Positions 35,609 through 46,295 of a stretch of 64,000 nucleotides of DNA are shown piece by piece. This stretch comes from Ovis canadensis (Eukaryota > Chordata > Mammalia > Artiodactyla > Bovidae). How positions within the stretch are numbered: the first letter of the stretch is position 1; the number at the start of each line of letters is the position of its first letter. The stretch is from positions 87,869,501-87,933,500 of the forward strand of contig NC_091251.1 of NCBI RefSeq assembly GCF_042477335.2, given 5' to 3'. The notes beneath the pieces were generated by a model. The model saw only the letters and a list, made by a program, of their open reading frames with translations, was not told the origin of the DNA and made no database searches. A program made the position numbers and the translations under genes.

Positions 35609-35800
35609 TTTGGGATTTCCTGGTGGCTCAGATGGTAAAGAGTCTGCCTGCAATGCGGGAGACCCGAGTTTGATCCCTGGGTTGGGAAGATCCCCTGGAA
35701 AAAGAAATGGCAACCTACTCCAATATTGTTGCCTGGAAAATCCCATGGATGGAGGAGCCTGGTGGGTCACAAAGAATCAGACACTACTGAAGCTACTTCA
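35609..35800 (+). mobile_element. Bov-tA SINE, second of three in a row
   Basis: GGGATTTCCTGGTGGCTCAG head, GTTTGATCCCTGG B box, body, and a small deletion in the 3' GGGCTACAGTCC portion before GTGGGTCACAAAGAATCAGA. Confidence 0.9.
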
Positions 35801-35815
35801 TCTTATGCTGATAAT

Positions 35816-36040
35816 AGGGCTTCCCAGGTGGTGCTAGTGGTAAAGAAGGCCCCTGCCAATGCAGGAGACATTAGAGACACTGGTTCGATCCCAGGGCTGG
35901 GAAGATCCCTTGGAGGAGGGTATGGCAACCCACTCCAATATTCCTGCCTGGAGAATCCCACGGACAGAGAAGCCTGGTGAGCTACAGTCCACAGGGTCTC
36001 CAGAGTCGGACATGGCTGAGGTGACTTAGCATGCATACAG
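35816..36040 (+). mobile_element. Bov-tA SINE, third of three
   Basis: GGGCTTCCCAGGTGGTGCTA head, GGTTCGATCCCAGG B box, full body, and GAGGTGACTTAGCATGCATA tail. A small insertion (ATTAGAGACACT) sits just before the B box. Confidence 0.9.
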
Positions 36041-36441
36041 GCACATGATAATAATCACAGTTTTTTTCTTATTTCTAATTCTGTAGAGATTAGAGGAAGT
36101 TTTCTGACAAATCAGTTTGCTGCTTAATAGTAGTAGTTCTCAAACTTATTCTTAAGACCCATTTTACCTTATTAAAAAGTATTGAGGGAGACTACAAGAA
36201 ATTTTTTTGGTGATTATATTGATATTTGCCACATTAGAGTAAAACAAATTTAATATAACTATTCATTAAAAATACCAATAATAAGTTCATTACATGTTTA
36301 TGTAAATAATATTTAATTAAAAATAATTTCCAAAACAGCCAAAAAAATTAGATTGCCTTTGTTTTACATTTTTGCAAAACTCTTTAGTTTTGCAGACTCT
36401 TAGTAGAAGATGTCTGGATCTTTATATTTGCTTCTGCATTG

Positions 36442-36693
36442 TATTGTAATATATTATTTTGGCTGAAAGTGAAAAGAAAGTGAAGTCGCTCAGTCGTGTC
36501 CGACTCTTTGGACCCCATGGACTGTAGCCTACCAGGCTTCTCCATCCATGGGATTCTCCAGGCAAGAATACTGGAGTGGGTTACCATTTCCTTCTCCAGG
36601 GGATCTTCCCGACCTAGGAATTGAACCCCGGTCTCCCGCATTGGAGGCAGATGCTTTAACCTCTGAGTATTGTAATATATTGCTTTGGCTGAA
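36442..36693 (-). mobile_element. Bov-tA SINE with a long 26-base target-site duplication
   Basis: The element (36,468-36,667) lies between two 26-base direct repeats starting TATTGTAATATATT and ending TTTGGCTGAA (36,442-36,467 and 36,668-36,693), with two mismatches. Body and head are complete up to GCTTTAACCTCTGAG; the terminal GCCACCAGGGAAGCC of the head is missing. Confidence 0.9.
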
Positions 36694-36722
36694 GTATATG
36701 AATAAAATATGGCTATTTTATG

Positions 36723-37322
36723 GAAACAGTGACAGACTTTATTTTCTTGGGCTCCAAAATCACTACAGATGGTAACTGCAGCAATGAAATTAAAAGACGC
36801 TTGCTCCTTGGAAAAAAGTTATGACAAACCTAGACAACATATTAAAAATCAGAGACATTACTTTGCCAACAAAGGTCTGTGTAGTAAAAGCTGTGGTTTT
36901 TCCTATAGTCATGTATGGATGTGAGAGTTGGACCATAAAGAAGGTTGAGTGCTAAAGAATTGATGCTGTTGAACTGCGGTGCTGGAGAATACTCTTGAGA
37001 GTCCCTTGGACTGAAAGGAGAGCCAACCAGTCCATCCTAAAGGAAATCAGTCCTGAATATTCATTGAAAGGACTGATACGGAAGCTCCAATACTTTGGTT
37101 ACCTGATGTGAAGAGCTGACACATTAGAAAAGACCCTTATGCTGGGAAAGATTGAAGTCAGGAGGAGAAGGGGACAACAGAGGATGAGATGGTTGGATGG
37201 CATCACTGACTCAATGGACATGAGTTTGAGCAGACTTCAGGAGATGGTGAAGGACAGGGAAGCCTGGCGTGCTACAGTCCACGGGATTGTAAAGATATGG
37301 ACACAACTGAGCTGAATTGATA
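36723..37322 (+). mobile_element. BovB LINE, 3' 600 bases
   Basis: From GAAACAGTGACAGACTTTAT to GAGCTGAATTGATAG. Covers the ORF2 C-terminal part with many stops; older than the copies at 18-23 kb by divergence. Confidence 0.9.
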
Positions 37323-38564
37323 GTTTCTCAGTACACAGACTGTAAAAAAGATGTGAATGTTTGAAATTTTAGAAAATAAAAATAATTTTAACTCTTTATT
37401 AAGTATATTCTTAAATAATACTCACTCCCTTCTGCCTTCCCCCAACTCCTTGCCAGTTGTTTGTCAGTAAAACATACACTGACTACTAATACAGTTTGAT
37501 ACCAGGGCCTTTGTTCATTCTAAGACACCATTGGTTTTATCCAACTTTGTTTTTGTACTGTGCATGCAAATGCTAATTTTATGATAAAGGCGGTTACCAT
37601 CTCAATGTTACCATGAAGATAGTTTTGGCTTTGTGAATCCTTGAAATGATTTGTGGGATACCAGTTGATTCGTTAATCATCCTTTGTATGCAGTGAGCCA
37701 ATTTTTGGATGTATCTTTATTATTAGAGGATACTTATTTACTGATTTTTGTTACCTGGATTTTCCTGTTCAACTTGTCTTAAATTTCATAGCTTTAAACA
37801 ACTGTCCATTTTTAAGGAATCCAGATGTAGAAGGTTCTTGAGGAGAACCAGGTTTGAATATTAATTATTTAACAGTTCCAAAGACTTTAGAACAGTGAGA
37901 GGAAATAATTTTGCCTTGGTTTTGAATGGTTCTTTAGATCAAGGTTTAGAGAGGAAGAGTTTTTTTTTTCTTAGCAATAGAGGGTGGTGTAGTAACTTCA
38001 AAATTAAGCCTGTCCTTTCATCTTTAAATTCTCAGAGCTCTGGAATCTTGAGAATTGGTGTTGGGTTTTGGTGTTGGAAGAACAGACGTTAAGGGTTTCC
38101 AAACCTTCATTAGATTTCCACCAAAACTAGAGTCACTGCACTTTAAATTTTTTTTTTTTCCTGTGTTGAGGTTCTGTTTAGGATTTTAGTAGAAAAAAGT
38201 ATTCTGTGGCTAAAATATGTTTAGAAACTTCATGTTTATCTGTGGGACTTATTTCTGAATAGCTTGATTCATTTTCTTAATGCAGATTATTATTGCTGGT
38301 TGTTATTTACATATGGGTTCATCCATTTAATACATTTATTAGAGCATACACTGTGTTGCAGTCACTAGTTGAATATAGGAATGAGTTAAGACAGAAGGCA
38401 GACATTGATAGACATGGTTCTATTTCCAGTTATGTATATACTATACAGTTTTGGACCTTACACTCTAGCAGAATCTTCTCCATCCTTCACCTGGTCCTGG
38501 GTCAGGTTCCCTATATCTGTTTTCCAATTTCAAAATTATTACCCTAGTCAGTGACCTTTGAAGT
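37323..38564. other. Unassigned DNA with a possible L2 fragment
   Basis: No gene. 38,310-38,475 (GGTTCATCCATTTAATACAT, CATACACTGTGTTGCAGTCA, CCTTACACTCTAGCAGA) has the order of an L2/MIR-type end but is very diverged. Confidence 0.35.
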
Positions 38565-38634
38565 TTTGTATTTTTAAAATAATTTCAGACTCTCAAAAAT
38601 GAATGGTGCAAGAACAGTATAAACAATTCTTCTG

Positions 38635-38925
38635 GGGCTTCCCTGGTGGCTGAGTGGTAAAGAATCTGTTTGCCAGTGCAGGAGACACGGTTTTGATCCC
38701 TGATCCAGGAGGATCCTACATGCTGTGGAGCAGTTAGGCCCGCGAGCCACAACTGCTAAAGCCCCCGTGCCCTAGAGCTGGTGCTCTGAGACAAAGGAAG
38801 CCACCACACTGAGATGCCTGCACCCTGCAGCTAGAGGGTAGCCCCACCCACTGTAACTGGGAAAAGCCTGTGCAAAGAATAAACACCCAGTGCAGCTACA
38901 AACAAGCAAATAAATATAAGCAAAA
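38635..38925 (+). mobile_element. CHR-2-type SINE
   Basis: It starts like Bov-tA (GGGCTTCCCTGGTGGCTGAG, B box GGTTTTGATCCCTGATCC) but continues into the CHR-2 body: GCGAGCCACAACTGCTAAAG, GGAAGCCACCACACTGAGAT, GTGCAAAGAATAAACACCCA and an AAATAAATA tail. CHR SINEs are shared by whales, hippos and ruminants. Confidence 0.88.
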
Positions 38926-39252
38926 AGTTATTCTGTACCTTTTGTCTAGTTTCCCAGATTTAATATTTTACATTTTATTTCTATCATTCTTTTTTCTGAA
39001 CTATTTGAAGGTCACAAATATGATTCTCTGAAACTCAGTGTTTATTTTATGAAATGTAAGACGATCTCCTGAAGTAACCAAAGGACATCAATCTGTCTGT
39101 AAATGAATAATAAGTGAGGAATAATAATAAGTGAATAATGAATAATATTCATTTAATCTATCTATATTTGTTAAGTCTTATTTACTTTGTCTATGAATTT
39201 AAATTTTACCAATTGACCAAATAATATAGCACAAGAAAAAATATTTTTCTCT

Positions 39253-39563
39253 AGTCCAAGATCAATGGAGAAGGCAGTGGCACCCCACTCCAGTACTCTT
39301 GCCTGGAGAATCCCACAGATGGAGGAGCCTGGTAGGTTACAGTCCATGGGGTCGCTAAGAGTCGGGCACGACTGAGTGACTTCACTTTCACCTTTCACTT
39401 TCATGCACTGGAGAAGGAAATGGCAACCCACTCCAGTGTTCTTGCCTGGAGAATCCCAGGGACGGGGGAGCCTGGTGGGCTGCCGTCTATGGGGTCGCAC
39501 AGAGTCGGACACGACTGACGTGACTTAGCAGCAGCAGCAGCAGCAGCAGCAGTCCAAGATCAA
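39253..39563 (+). mobile_element. Bov-A2 dimeric SINE with perfect 13-base duplication
   Basis: AGTCCAAGATCAA at 39,253-39,265 and 39,551-39,563 flanks 39,266-39,550. Two Bov-A units are joined by the CACTTTCACCTTTCACTTTC linker, and the tail is about eight GCA units (39,528-39,552, partly shared with the duplication). Confidence 0.95.
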
Positions 39564-39971
39564 ATTCAGAATCATGAGTTACTTTCGTTTTCTTTAATTT
39601 GGAAAAGTTTCTTTTATGACACTGACTTTTTAAAAATGTAGTCCATTTATTTTGTAGAGTGTCTCTTGGTTTGGGTTTATCTAATGTTTCATCCTAAACT
39701 CTGATTATACATTTTTTCAGGGCTATGGTTGTGTCCTTCTCAGGTGGTTTTATCTGGAGACACATGATGTTGATTTGTCCCATTGTTGGTGATTCCAGTT
39801 TTGGTCGCCTGCCAGTTTTATGTTTTATTCCCTACTCTAGAAGTGCTATGTTTTTCCTTTGTAATTAATAAGTATGTTATGAGGAAATACTTGAGACTAT
39901 GTGAATATTCTGTTTCTTATCAGACTTTTATTAAGTACTTTTGCATTCCTTTGAGGAAGTTTGTGTGCTGT

Positions 39972-40512
39972 GTCTGCTGAGTTGTTCAGTTGTGTCCAAC
40001 ACTTTGCAAACCCCTTGACTGTAGCCCGCTAGGCTCCTTTGTCTATGGGATTTTCCAGGCAAAAATACTGGAGTGGGTTGCCATGCCCTTCTCCAAGTCC
40101 TTCTCCTGCATTGCAGGTGGATTCTTTACCAGCTGAGCCACCAGGGATGCCCAATAATACTGGAGTGGGTAGCCTCTCCCTTCTACAGTGGATCTTCCCT
40201 ACCCAGGGATCAAACTGGGGTCTCCTGCATTGCAGGTGGATTCTTTACCTGCTGAGCTACAGGGAAGCCCCCAAATTAAAATGGAGTGGATTGCCATGCC
40301 CTCCTCCAGGGGATCTTCCCAACCCAGGGATTGAACCCAGGTCTTCTGCATTGCAGGTGGATTCTTTATCATCTGAGCCACCAGGAAAGCCCAAGAATAC
40401 TGTAGTGGGTTGCTATGCCCTCCTCCAGGGGATCTTCCTGACCCAGGGATTGAGCCCAGGTCTCCTGCATTGCAGGTAGACTTTTTACTGTCTGAGCTAC
40501 TGGGGAAGCCCA
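39972..40512 (-). mobile_element. Bov-tA derivative with four tandem tRNA-like heads
   Basis: On + a Bov-A body (CAGTTGTGTCCAACACTTTG) runs into a head ending near 40,153, then three further head-plus-partial-body units end at about 40,272, 40,393 and 40,512. The period is about 118-122 bases. Each unit has a TGCATTGCAGGTGGATTCTT-type head and ACTGGAGTGG-type join; units 2-4 also keep a B-box complement, which unit 1 has lost. Units differ from each other, so the array is not brand new. Confidence 0.85.
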
Positions 40513-41514
40513 TTATTAATATGGTGGTTGCCAATTGGTGAATTTCTCCTTTAATTAGCTGACATTCTAGCATGTACATACACACGGATTCTCATTTTAC
40601 TTAGTACTGTCAAATTGATACCATTTATTTTGATTCTTGGCTTGTCCCAGATTTGGTCCCTTCAGACTGACTCCTGTATCCTTAAGACATAGTTCCATCT
40701 TTCTTTGAACATTTCCTTAGTTTCTGGAATAAGATGCTCTTGGTCTGTCTTGTACTGTTCCAGCCCTTGAAATGGAATGAGCTGTTTTACCTAGAAGTCT
40801 CAGTTCCTGTTGGGAGAGAACAGGATTTAGATAAAAGGTCTGGGTGCTAGTTGTCCTATTCATTGTTAATGGGGTATCATTGCTTCCAAGTTCCCTCAGT
40901 TGATAGAGTTAGGAGATACACACACTCACATGTTCTTATCTCTCTATTTATGTGTATGTATATCTACATATATAGTTCAAGTTGATACCTTCGATTTTAG
41001 TCCAGCACCATAAGATTCATAACTTTTTCAGCATTTCTAATTCCCTTTGCTAACAGTGATAGAGCTGACTTTGATTATTTACAATACATTCACTTAGTAA
41101 ATCAATTGTAGTATGCTTAAAAGATAGTCTCAAAGTTGATCAGTCACACTAGTAGTAAAAATTAACTAGTAGTCTTTTTGTTTTCAGCTTGACAGTATAT
41201 AGGCAAAATAACATGTTCCAAAGTTACTTCAGTTAGTTCTTCCCAGTGGCTCTACCCATCTTTCAGTGTGGATATATTCGGTATAACTATTTGAAATACT
41301 TTTATGTCTAGTTCTTTCTGTCTATGTAGCACCTTAGGGGTTATTCCTCCTGTATCCTTGTTGATTTTCTTTATTTTTTGAGTATATGAAACATTCATAT
41401 GGTTCAGAACGATAGGAATTACTGTCCTAACAGGAGTCAGAACTATATAGTTTGAAAGTCGTTCGCCCAGCTCTTCCACTCCATTTTTCACTTACTCCCA
41501 ATAGGCTGAAAGGT

Positions 41515-41945
41515 GGTCCCATGGGTGACATTCAAGTGCTAATCTCTGAAATCTGTTAATCTGAAAAAAGCATTTTTGCAGATTTGACTAAGACTCTTGA
41601 GACAGATTATTCTGGGTGGGCCCTAAATACAGTCATGGGTATTCTTCTTAAGAGGGAAGCAGACAAGAGATTTGACGTAGGAAAGGAGAAGGCAGTGTGA
41701 TCATAAAGGCAGAAGCTGGGTTGGAGCCTCATGTCACAGAGTGTTAACAACTACCAGATGTTGTCAGAGACAAGGAACAGATTCCTTCCTAGAGCCTCCT
41801 ATGAATGAGGCCTTATTTACACCTTAATTTTAGTTCAGTGATACTGACTTCAGACTTCGGACCTTCAGAATAATGAGAGAATAAATTTCTGTTGTAAGCC
41901 ACCACGTTGGTGGTAATTTGTTACAGCAGCCACAGTAAACCACTA
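41515..41945 (+). mobile_element. Solitary LTR relic, MLT1/MaLR type (tentative)
   Basis: TTTGCAGATTTGACTAAGA, GTGGGCCCTAAATACAGTCA, CTTCAGACTTCGGACCTTC, GAGAGAATAAATTTCTGTTG and CAGCAGCCACAGTAAACCAC follow the order of an old ERVL-MaLR LTR. No viral coding region is next to it; it is a non-functional relic. Family from memory. Confidence 0.5.
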
Positions 41946-42069
41946 CACACCACTTGTTGGTAACCAGTCTTATTATTTTCTTGGTTAAATATTTTATTCT
42001 GATTCATGGGTATTTCTTATTTCTTATTTCATACTCAAAAGCTGTGTACAGTAAATAGTCTGCCCTTTA

Positions 42070-42343
42070 TTTTGTTTTCTTTTATCTTGGAAGATCTTTT
42101 TCATCTTTCTAGAACAACATATTACTTAATTGTGTTGTTGCAATAATTTAGCCAACCACACTCCAATTTAAAATTTTTTGCATTTAGGGTTTTTCCATTA
42201 ATTTGCAGTTGAAAGCAGTGATGTGGGGAATAACCTTGTCCATATATGTTTGTATACTATTTTTTTTTTTCATGGTAAATTTCCAAAGTGAAATTGCTAA
42301 GTCAAAAGGTGAATATATTTATAAGTTTTGTTATATAAATTTT
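42070..42343 (-). mobile_element. L1 fragment, antisense (weak)
   Basis: GTGATGTGGGGAATAACCTT, GTAAATTTCCAAAGTGAAAT and TTGCTAAGTCAAAAGGTGAA have L1 3'-region order. Interrupted by BovB at 42,344. Confidence 0.45.
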
Positions 42344-42965
42344 GTTTGTTGTTGTTCAGTTGCTAAGTCGTGTCCGACCGACTCTTTGTGACCAAATGGA
42401 CTGTAGCACACCAGAGGTCGATGTTTTTCTGGAATTCTTTTGCTTTCAGTATGATCCAGTGGATGTTGGCAATTTGATCTCTGATTCCTCTGCCTTTTCT
42501 AAACCCAGCTTGAACATGTGGAGGATCTTAATTCACAGAATGATGAAGCCTAGCTTGAAGGATTCTGAGCATAACCTTACTCGCATGAGAAAGGAGTGCA
42601 ATTGTCTGGTAGCTTGAACATTCTTTAGTACTGCCCTTCTTGGGAATTGTGATGAAAACTGACCTTTTCCTGGCCTGTGGCCACTGCTGGGTTTTCCAAA
42701 TTTGCTGACATATTGAGTGCAGCATATAATAGCATCATCTTTTTGGATTTTAAATAGCTCTGCTGGAATTCCATCACCTCTACTAGCTTTATTGACAGCA
42801 GTACTTCCTGAGGCCCTCTTAACTTTATTCTCCAGAATGTCTGGCTCTTGGTGAATGACCACACCATTGTGGTTATCCGGGTCATTAAGATTTTTTTTTG
42901 TACAGTTCTATTCTTTCCATCCCTTCTTGGATCTCTTCTGCTTCTATTAGGTCTGTTAAGGCATT
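42344..42965 (-). mobile_element. BovB LINE with 3' tail fused to mid-ORF2
   Basis: The + strand starts with ~70 bases of the BovB 3' end (CAGTTGCTAAGTCGTGTCCG to GGACTGTAGCACACCAG) and then jumps at about 42,413 straight to the RT middle (GGTCGATGTTTTTCTGGAAT). The - strand continues back to CATCCCTTCTTGGATCTCTT. About 1.5 kb of the usual 3' half is missing. Frames are broken. Confidence 0.85.
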
Positions 42966-44537
42966 AACGTAAGGCACATTGAAAAAGAGGAAGTCAAGTT
43001 ATTTGACATGGGAATGTAAAGGGAATGACGGTGTTATAACCAATGGAAATTTCAGTACTTTGTCTTCTGATTTCAGACTAGCTAAAAGGATGATAACTAA
43101 AAGGATATTGACTATAATAGATAAATATATAATTTTTATTTCTAATTTCTCAGAAATATTATTCTCATTTTTTGTGATTCTACAAAGCTTATATGAACGA
43201 AGTTATGAATTAAAGATGACAGAAGTCACTTAAATATCTGTTCCAATAATTTTTGGCATATAGGGCTGGCTGGAGGAAGAGGAAGAAAAAATGGGAATTG
43301 ACATTTTACTGTCAAATGGAACCTACAAATTTACCTAGACCAAAATAGGAATAAAAATTTATGTGGGCCCTATTAACTGGTAAGAAAATAGATAAAATTA
43401 AAGTTGATGGATTATTAGTTTATGTTGTCCATGTAGACAACTTCAGAATAGGAGAGGAAGTAGTGAGGACTTCTTCTTGTTACTAACTCGGTTTTTTATT
43501 TTGCTTCAAAGGAATGTTACATTTCAAGATCATTATAGGAAATATTGCTTACCAATAATTATGAGTTTAACAGTCTTAGAATAGTGAATTCAGTTTTGTT
43601 GAAACAGTGGACAGAACAGGCTTTTCAGTGTTTTTATTTTTCAAATTCATACTGGTTATCAGTTCAAAATATTTTCTTTTTTGTTCTCTTTTTATTCTTA
43701 GAATGATTGTTAATGAGAAAAAACACGGCACAGTTAATGATGTCACTTGAATCTTTAGTTTTCCCTGTCCCTCAAGTATTGAAATATGACATTCCTTTCA
43801 TGATATTCCTTCTGGCCATCATGTTCTCATTCTTTTTAGCGTCAGAGTCCTTTCCAAAAGGAAATATGCTGCCTGGCATTCTGTATTACCCCTGATTTCC
43901 AGGTGGAACAATGAGCCAGATGCGGTGACATCTAAAAACAAGGGGATTATATTTCTACAAACAAGACAGTAATTCAGATCTTCTTGCTTTAATTCTTCTC
44001 TGTTTTATCATAATGAGATTTTTATCAAAGTTCAAGAGATGACTGATACACAGTAGTGACCAATGGCTTCATATTAATAGAGCTATTCATAATAAACTCA
44101 TCAGTGAAATATTGGAAAAAATTTAAAGAGTGATTTTTCACTGGTCTGTTTATATAATATTGAAACAACCATAGCACTGAAACACTCAGAAAGTACAAAA
44201 CACTAATATTAAATGAAGATTGATAGCTTTGAAATACTGCAGCATCTTAAAGTATCTTGTGAATGACCAAAAACAGATAAAATTTTGGTATAACTTTAGT
44301 TTTTTTCCACAGAACTATATATTAAAAATACTGGTAATCCATGCAAGATATATACAAAATCCTGAACTGACTAGATTGTTCAGTGAATAAATAATATTCC
44401 ACACTGCTTTATTGTTACAGACAAATGAGCTTTATAATTCAATGAAACCCTTTTAAAAGTTCTAGTCCATAGAATGATGTCCTCAAATTATTTGGTCCTA
44501 TTAGTTTTATTAACAAAAACTCTGCATCCTTCTTGGT
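42966..44537. other. Unassigned AT-rich DNA
   Basis: No recognised gene or repeat. The part nearest 44,975 may be 3' UTR of the B3GALNT1 copy, with no visible poly-A end. Confidence 0.35.
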
Positions 44538-44539
44538 GG

Positions 44540-44740
44540 TGGTGATGGTTTAGTCACTAAATCGTGTCCAACTCTTGTGATCCCAGGGACTGTAGCCCAG
44601 CAGTCTCCTCTGCCCATGGGATTTCTCTGGCAAGAATACTAGAGTGGGTTGCCATTTCCTTCTCCAGGGTATCTTCCTGACCCTGGAATCGAACTTGGGT
44701 CTCTTGCATTGCAGGCAGATTCTTTCCTGATTGAGCTATG
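44540..44740 (-). mobile_element. Bov-tA SINE
   Basis: GGTTTAGTCACTAAATCGTG, AAGAATACTAGAGTGGGTTG, GAATCGAACTTGGGTCTCTT, and a decayed head end (CTGATTGAGCTATGA). Confidence 0.88.
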
Positions 44741-45279
44741 ATGTTTAATTTCTCTGAATATCATCTTTAAAAGGCCCTACTTGATACTTGTCAGTATAAA
44801 CCATAGGTCAAGTGCAACCCTCCCATCTTCAGTCTATGGGCTCTTCGTGAATTTCTGTTCCATGTCCAACACACTGACTGGCCCATGAGTTTTCTGTTGG
44901 AGATTTAATGGTCCTTACTTCAACACTTTCCACAAAGTATCCCTTCCTTCTCTAGGTGTTAGGTAGAATGTCAGATTAATAATGGCATGTGGTGTTCCGT
45001 AGCATACCTGCCAAAATGCGATACTTTCCTTGGAAGAAAAGTCACGGGCTTCAGTCACACATCTGAGTTGACAGACATCCAAGTGATTCCTATATAAAAA
45101 GAAAAGATTGGTGTTTTCTGGAATAGAATGTCCACTTTTAATAAATTCAAACAGATCCAAACATAAATATCTTCAGACTTGATGGATTTTATGTGCCTTG
45201 TCATTTTACAAATTGTATCGGCACCAGACCTCTGAACGTTATATAACCCAGTCCACTGCATTTGGGGGGAAACATCTTG

Positions 45280-45493
45280 AAGGTACACATGGCTGAGTCA
45301 CTTCAGTCGTATCTGACTCTTTGTGACCCTACAGACTGCAGCCCACCAGGCTCCTCTGTCCATGGGATTCTCCAGGCAAGATTACTGGAGTGGGTTGCCA
45401 TGTCCTCCTCCAGGGGATCTTTCTGACCCAGGGATCTTATGTCTCTTATGTCTCCTGCATTGGCAGGTGGATTCTTTACCACTAAAGGTATAC
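45280..45493 (-). mobile_element. Bov-tA SINE in the B3GALNT1 pseudogene
   Basis: AAGGTACAC (45,280-45,288) and AAGGTATAC (45,485-45,493) are a 9-base duplication with one mismatch. The element lies between the EYTF and YLQDVSPQMQW parts of the pseudogene, so it arrived after the copy formed. The head has a small duplication (CTTATGTCTCTTATGTCTCC). Confidence 0.9.
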
Positions 45494-45711
45494 TCCGAGT
45501 ATGAAATGTGGGCTTTTTGGTAAAATCTTCTATAGGGATAAATATCAATTAGAAGATAACCTGTGAAAAATTTCTCTGAGTGGCTTAAATTTAAAAGATA
45601 ATACACTAACTTGCCAGTATTGATGAAAACATAAGTGTCTGTCTTTATGATGTACCTAGCATTGGGGCAAAACTCAGTTATCCACCTAAATGCCCTAATC
45701 ATCTTCAAGAT

Positions 45712-45886
45712 CAGGTTATTGTTGTCATTTAGTTGCCAAGTTGTGTCTGACTCTGCTACCCCATGAACTGTAGCCTGCCATTTCCTTCTCCAGGGGATCT
45801 TCCTGACCCAGGGGTTGAACCCACATCTCCTGCTTGGCAGGTAGACTCTTTACCACTGAGCCACATGGGAAGCCCCAGGTTATTGT
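45712..45886 (-). mobile_element. Second Bov-tA SINE in the pseudogene
   Basis: CAGGTTATTGT at 45,712-45,722 and 45,876-45,886 is a perfect 11-base duplication. The body is shortened: the usual GGCTCCTCTGTCCATGGGAT segment is missing between CTGTAGCCTGCC and ATTTCCTTCTCC. It splits the pseudogene just upstream of IRAFRWITEFC. Confidence 0.92.
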
Positions 45887-46295
45887 ATGTGACTATAAAA
45901 ACTCTTGTATTATATTGCCAGAATGGAGGTGTTTATCCTTTAAAGATAATGCTAACACTTTGTCTTCACTTTCAGCCTGTTGGCCCAGTAAGAAAAATGT
46001 AAGAACCTTGTATCCCCACCAAGACTTCTTTTCACCCCAAATGACTCTAATGGCCTGACTGACCTTCTCATCCAAGGGGTGCAAAATCACTAGGATGACA
46101 AGCAATGAGTTTTGATGAGAATAGTTTGAATGCTCTTGAAGTGTGAAGTGGAAGTCTTATCTGTAAATGGACTCTCAGAAGTACATCCAGGTCACACACT
46201 GTCACGTGGTGATGATGCAGACTGAGGTGCTACATCACCAGGAAACGGAAGAGCAACAGCAGCAGGAGGCTCCATTGGCGGGATCTCAGTGACAT

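Larger units (their letters stand above)
38565..41500 (-). mobile_element. Long L1 3' UTR region, opened by three SINE events
   Basis: Antisense L1M-type 3' UTR in correct order across the gaps: ATAATTTCAGACTCTCAAAA (38,579), CCAGATTTAATATTTTACAT (38,953), GAGTGTCTCTTGGTTTGGGT (39,657), TTGATTTGTCCCATTGTTGG (39,771), GTAATTAATAAGTATGTTAT (39,860), GAACATTTCCTTAGTTTCTG (40,708), GGTCTGGGTGCTAGTTGTCC (40,838). CHR-2, Bov-A2 and a tRNA-head array sit inside. The part beyond 41,050 is less certain. Subfamily not assigned. Confidence 0.65.
44976..46295 (-). pseudogene. B3GALNT1: B3GALNT1 (globoside synthase) pseudogene
   Basis: B3GALNT1 is a Golgi type II membrane beta-1,3-N-acetylgalactosaminyltransferase of family GT31 that makes globoside (Gb4) from Gb3. 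Read on -: MSLRSRQWSLLLLL (membrane anchor) from 46,295, then AIRVIWGEKKSWWGYKVL near 46,000-46,055, RWITEFCPNARYIIKTD near 45,635-45,690, SHSEKFFTGYLLID near 45,570, NLFFLYRNHLDVCQL near 45,060-45,110, and the typical end MLRNTTCHY with stop TAA at 44,978-44,976. It is dead: stops lie in the anchor/stem region (VM*HLSL, WMYF*ES), a one-base deletion follows FWQ, the DxD metal-binding motif reads DTY, and two Bov-tA SINEs split it. The upstream methionine and leader are degraded. B3GALNT1 has a single coding exon, so lack of introns does not by itself prove a retrocopy; no poly-A tail is visible. Transcription would oppose the CpG-island gene. Confidence 0.92.

Noticed and set aside
39972..40512. 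CRISPR-like or satellite array from the ~120-base periodicity
   Set aside because: The units are diverged tRNA-Glu-like SINE heads with no spacers, in a mammalian genome.
44540..44740. SINE just beyond the B3GALNT1 copy as its poly-A end
   Set aside because: It is an ordinary Bov-tA with its own structure, and no T run on + marks a poly-A tail next to the pseudogene.
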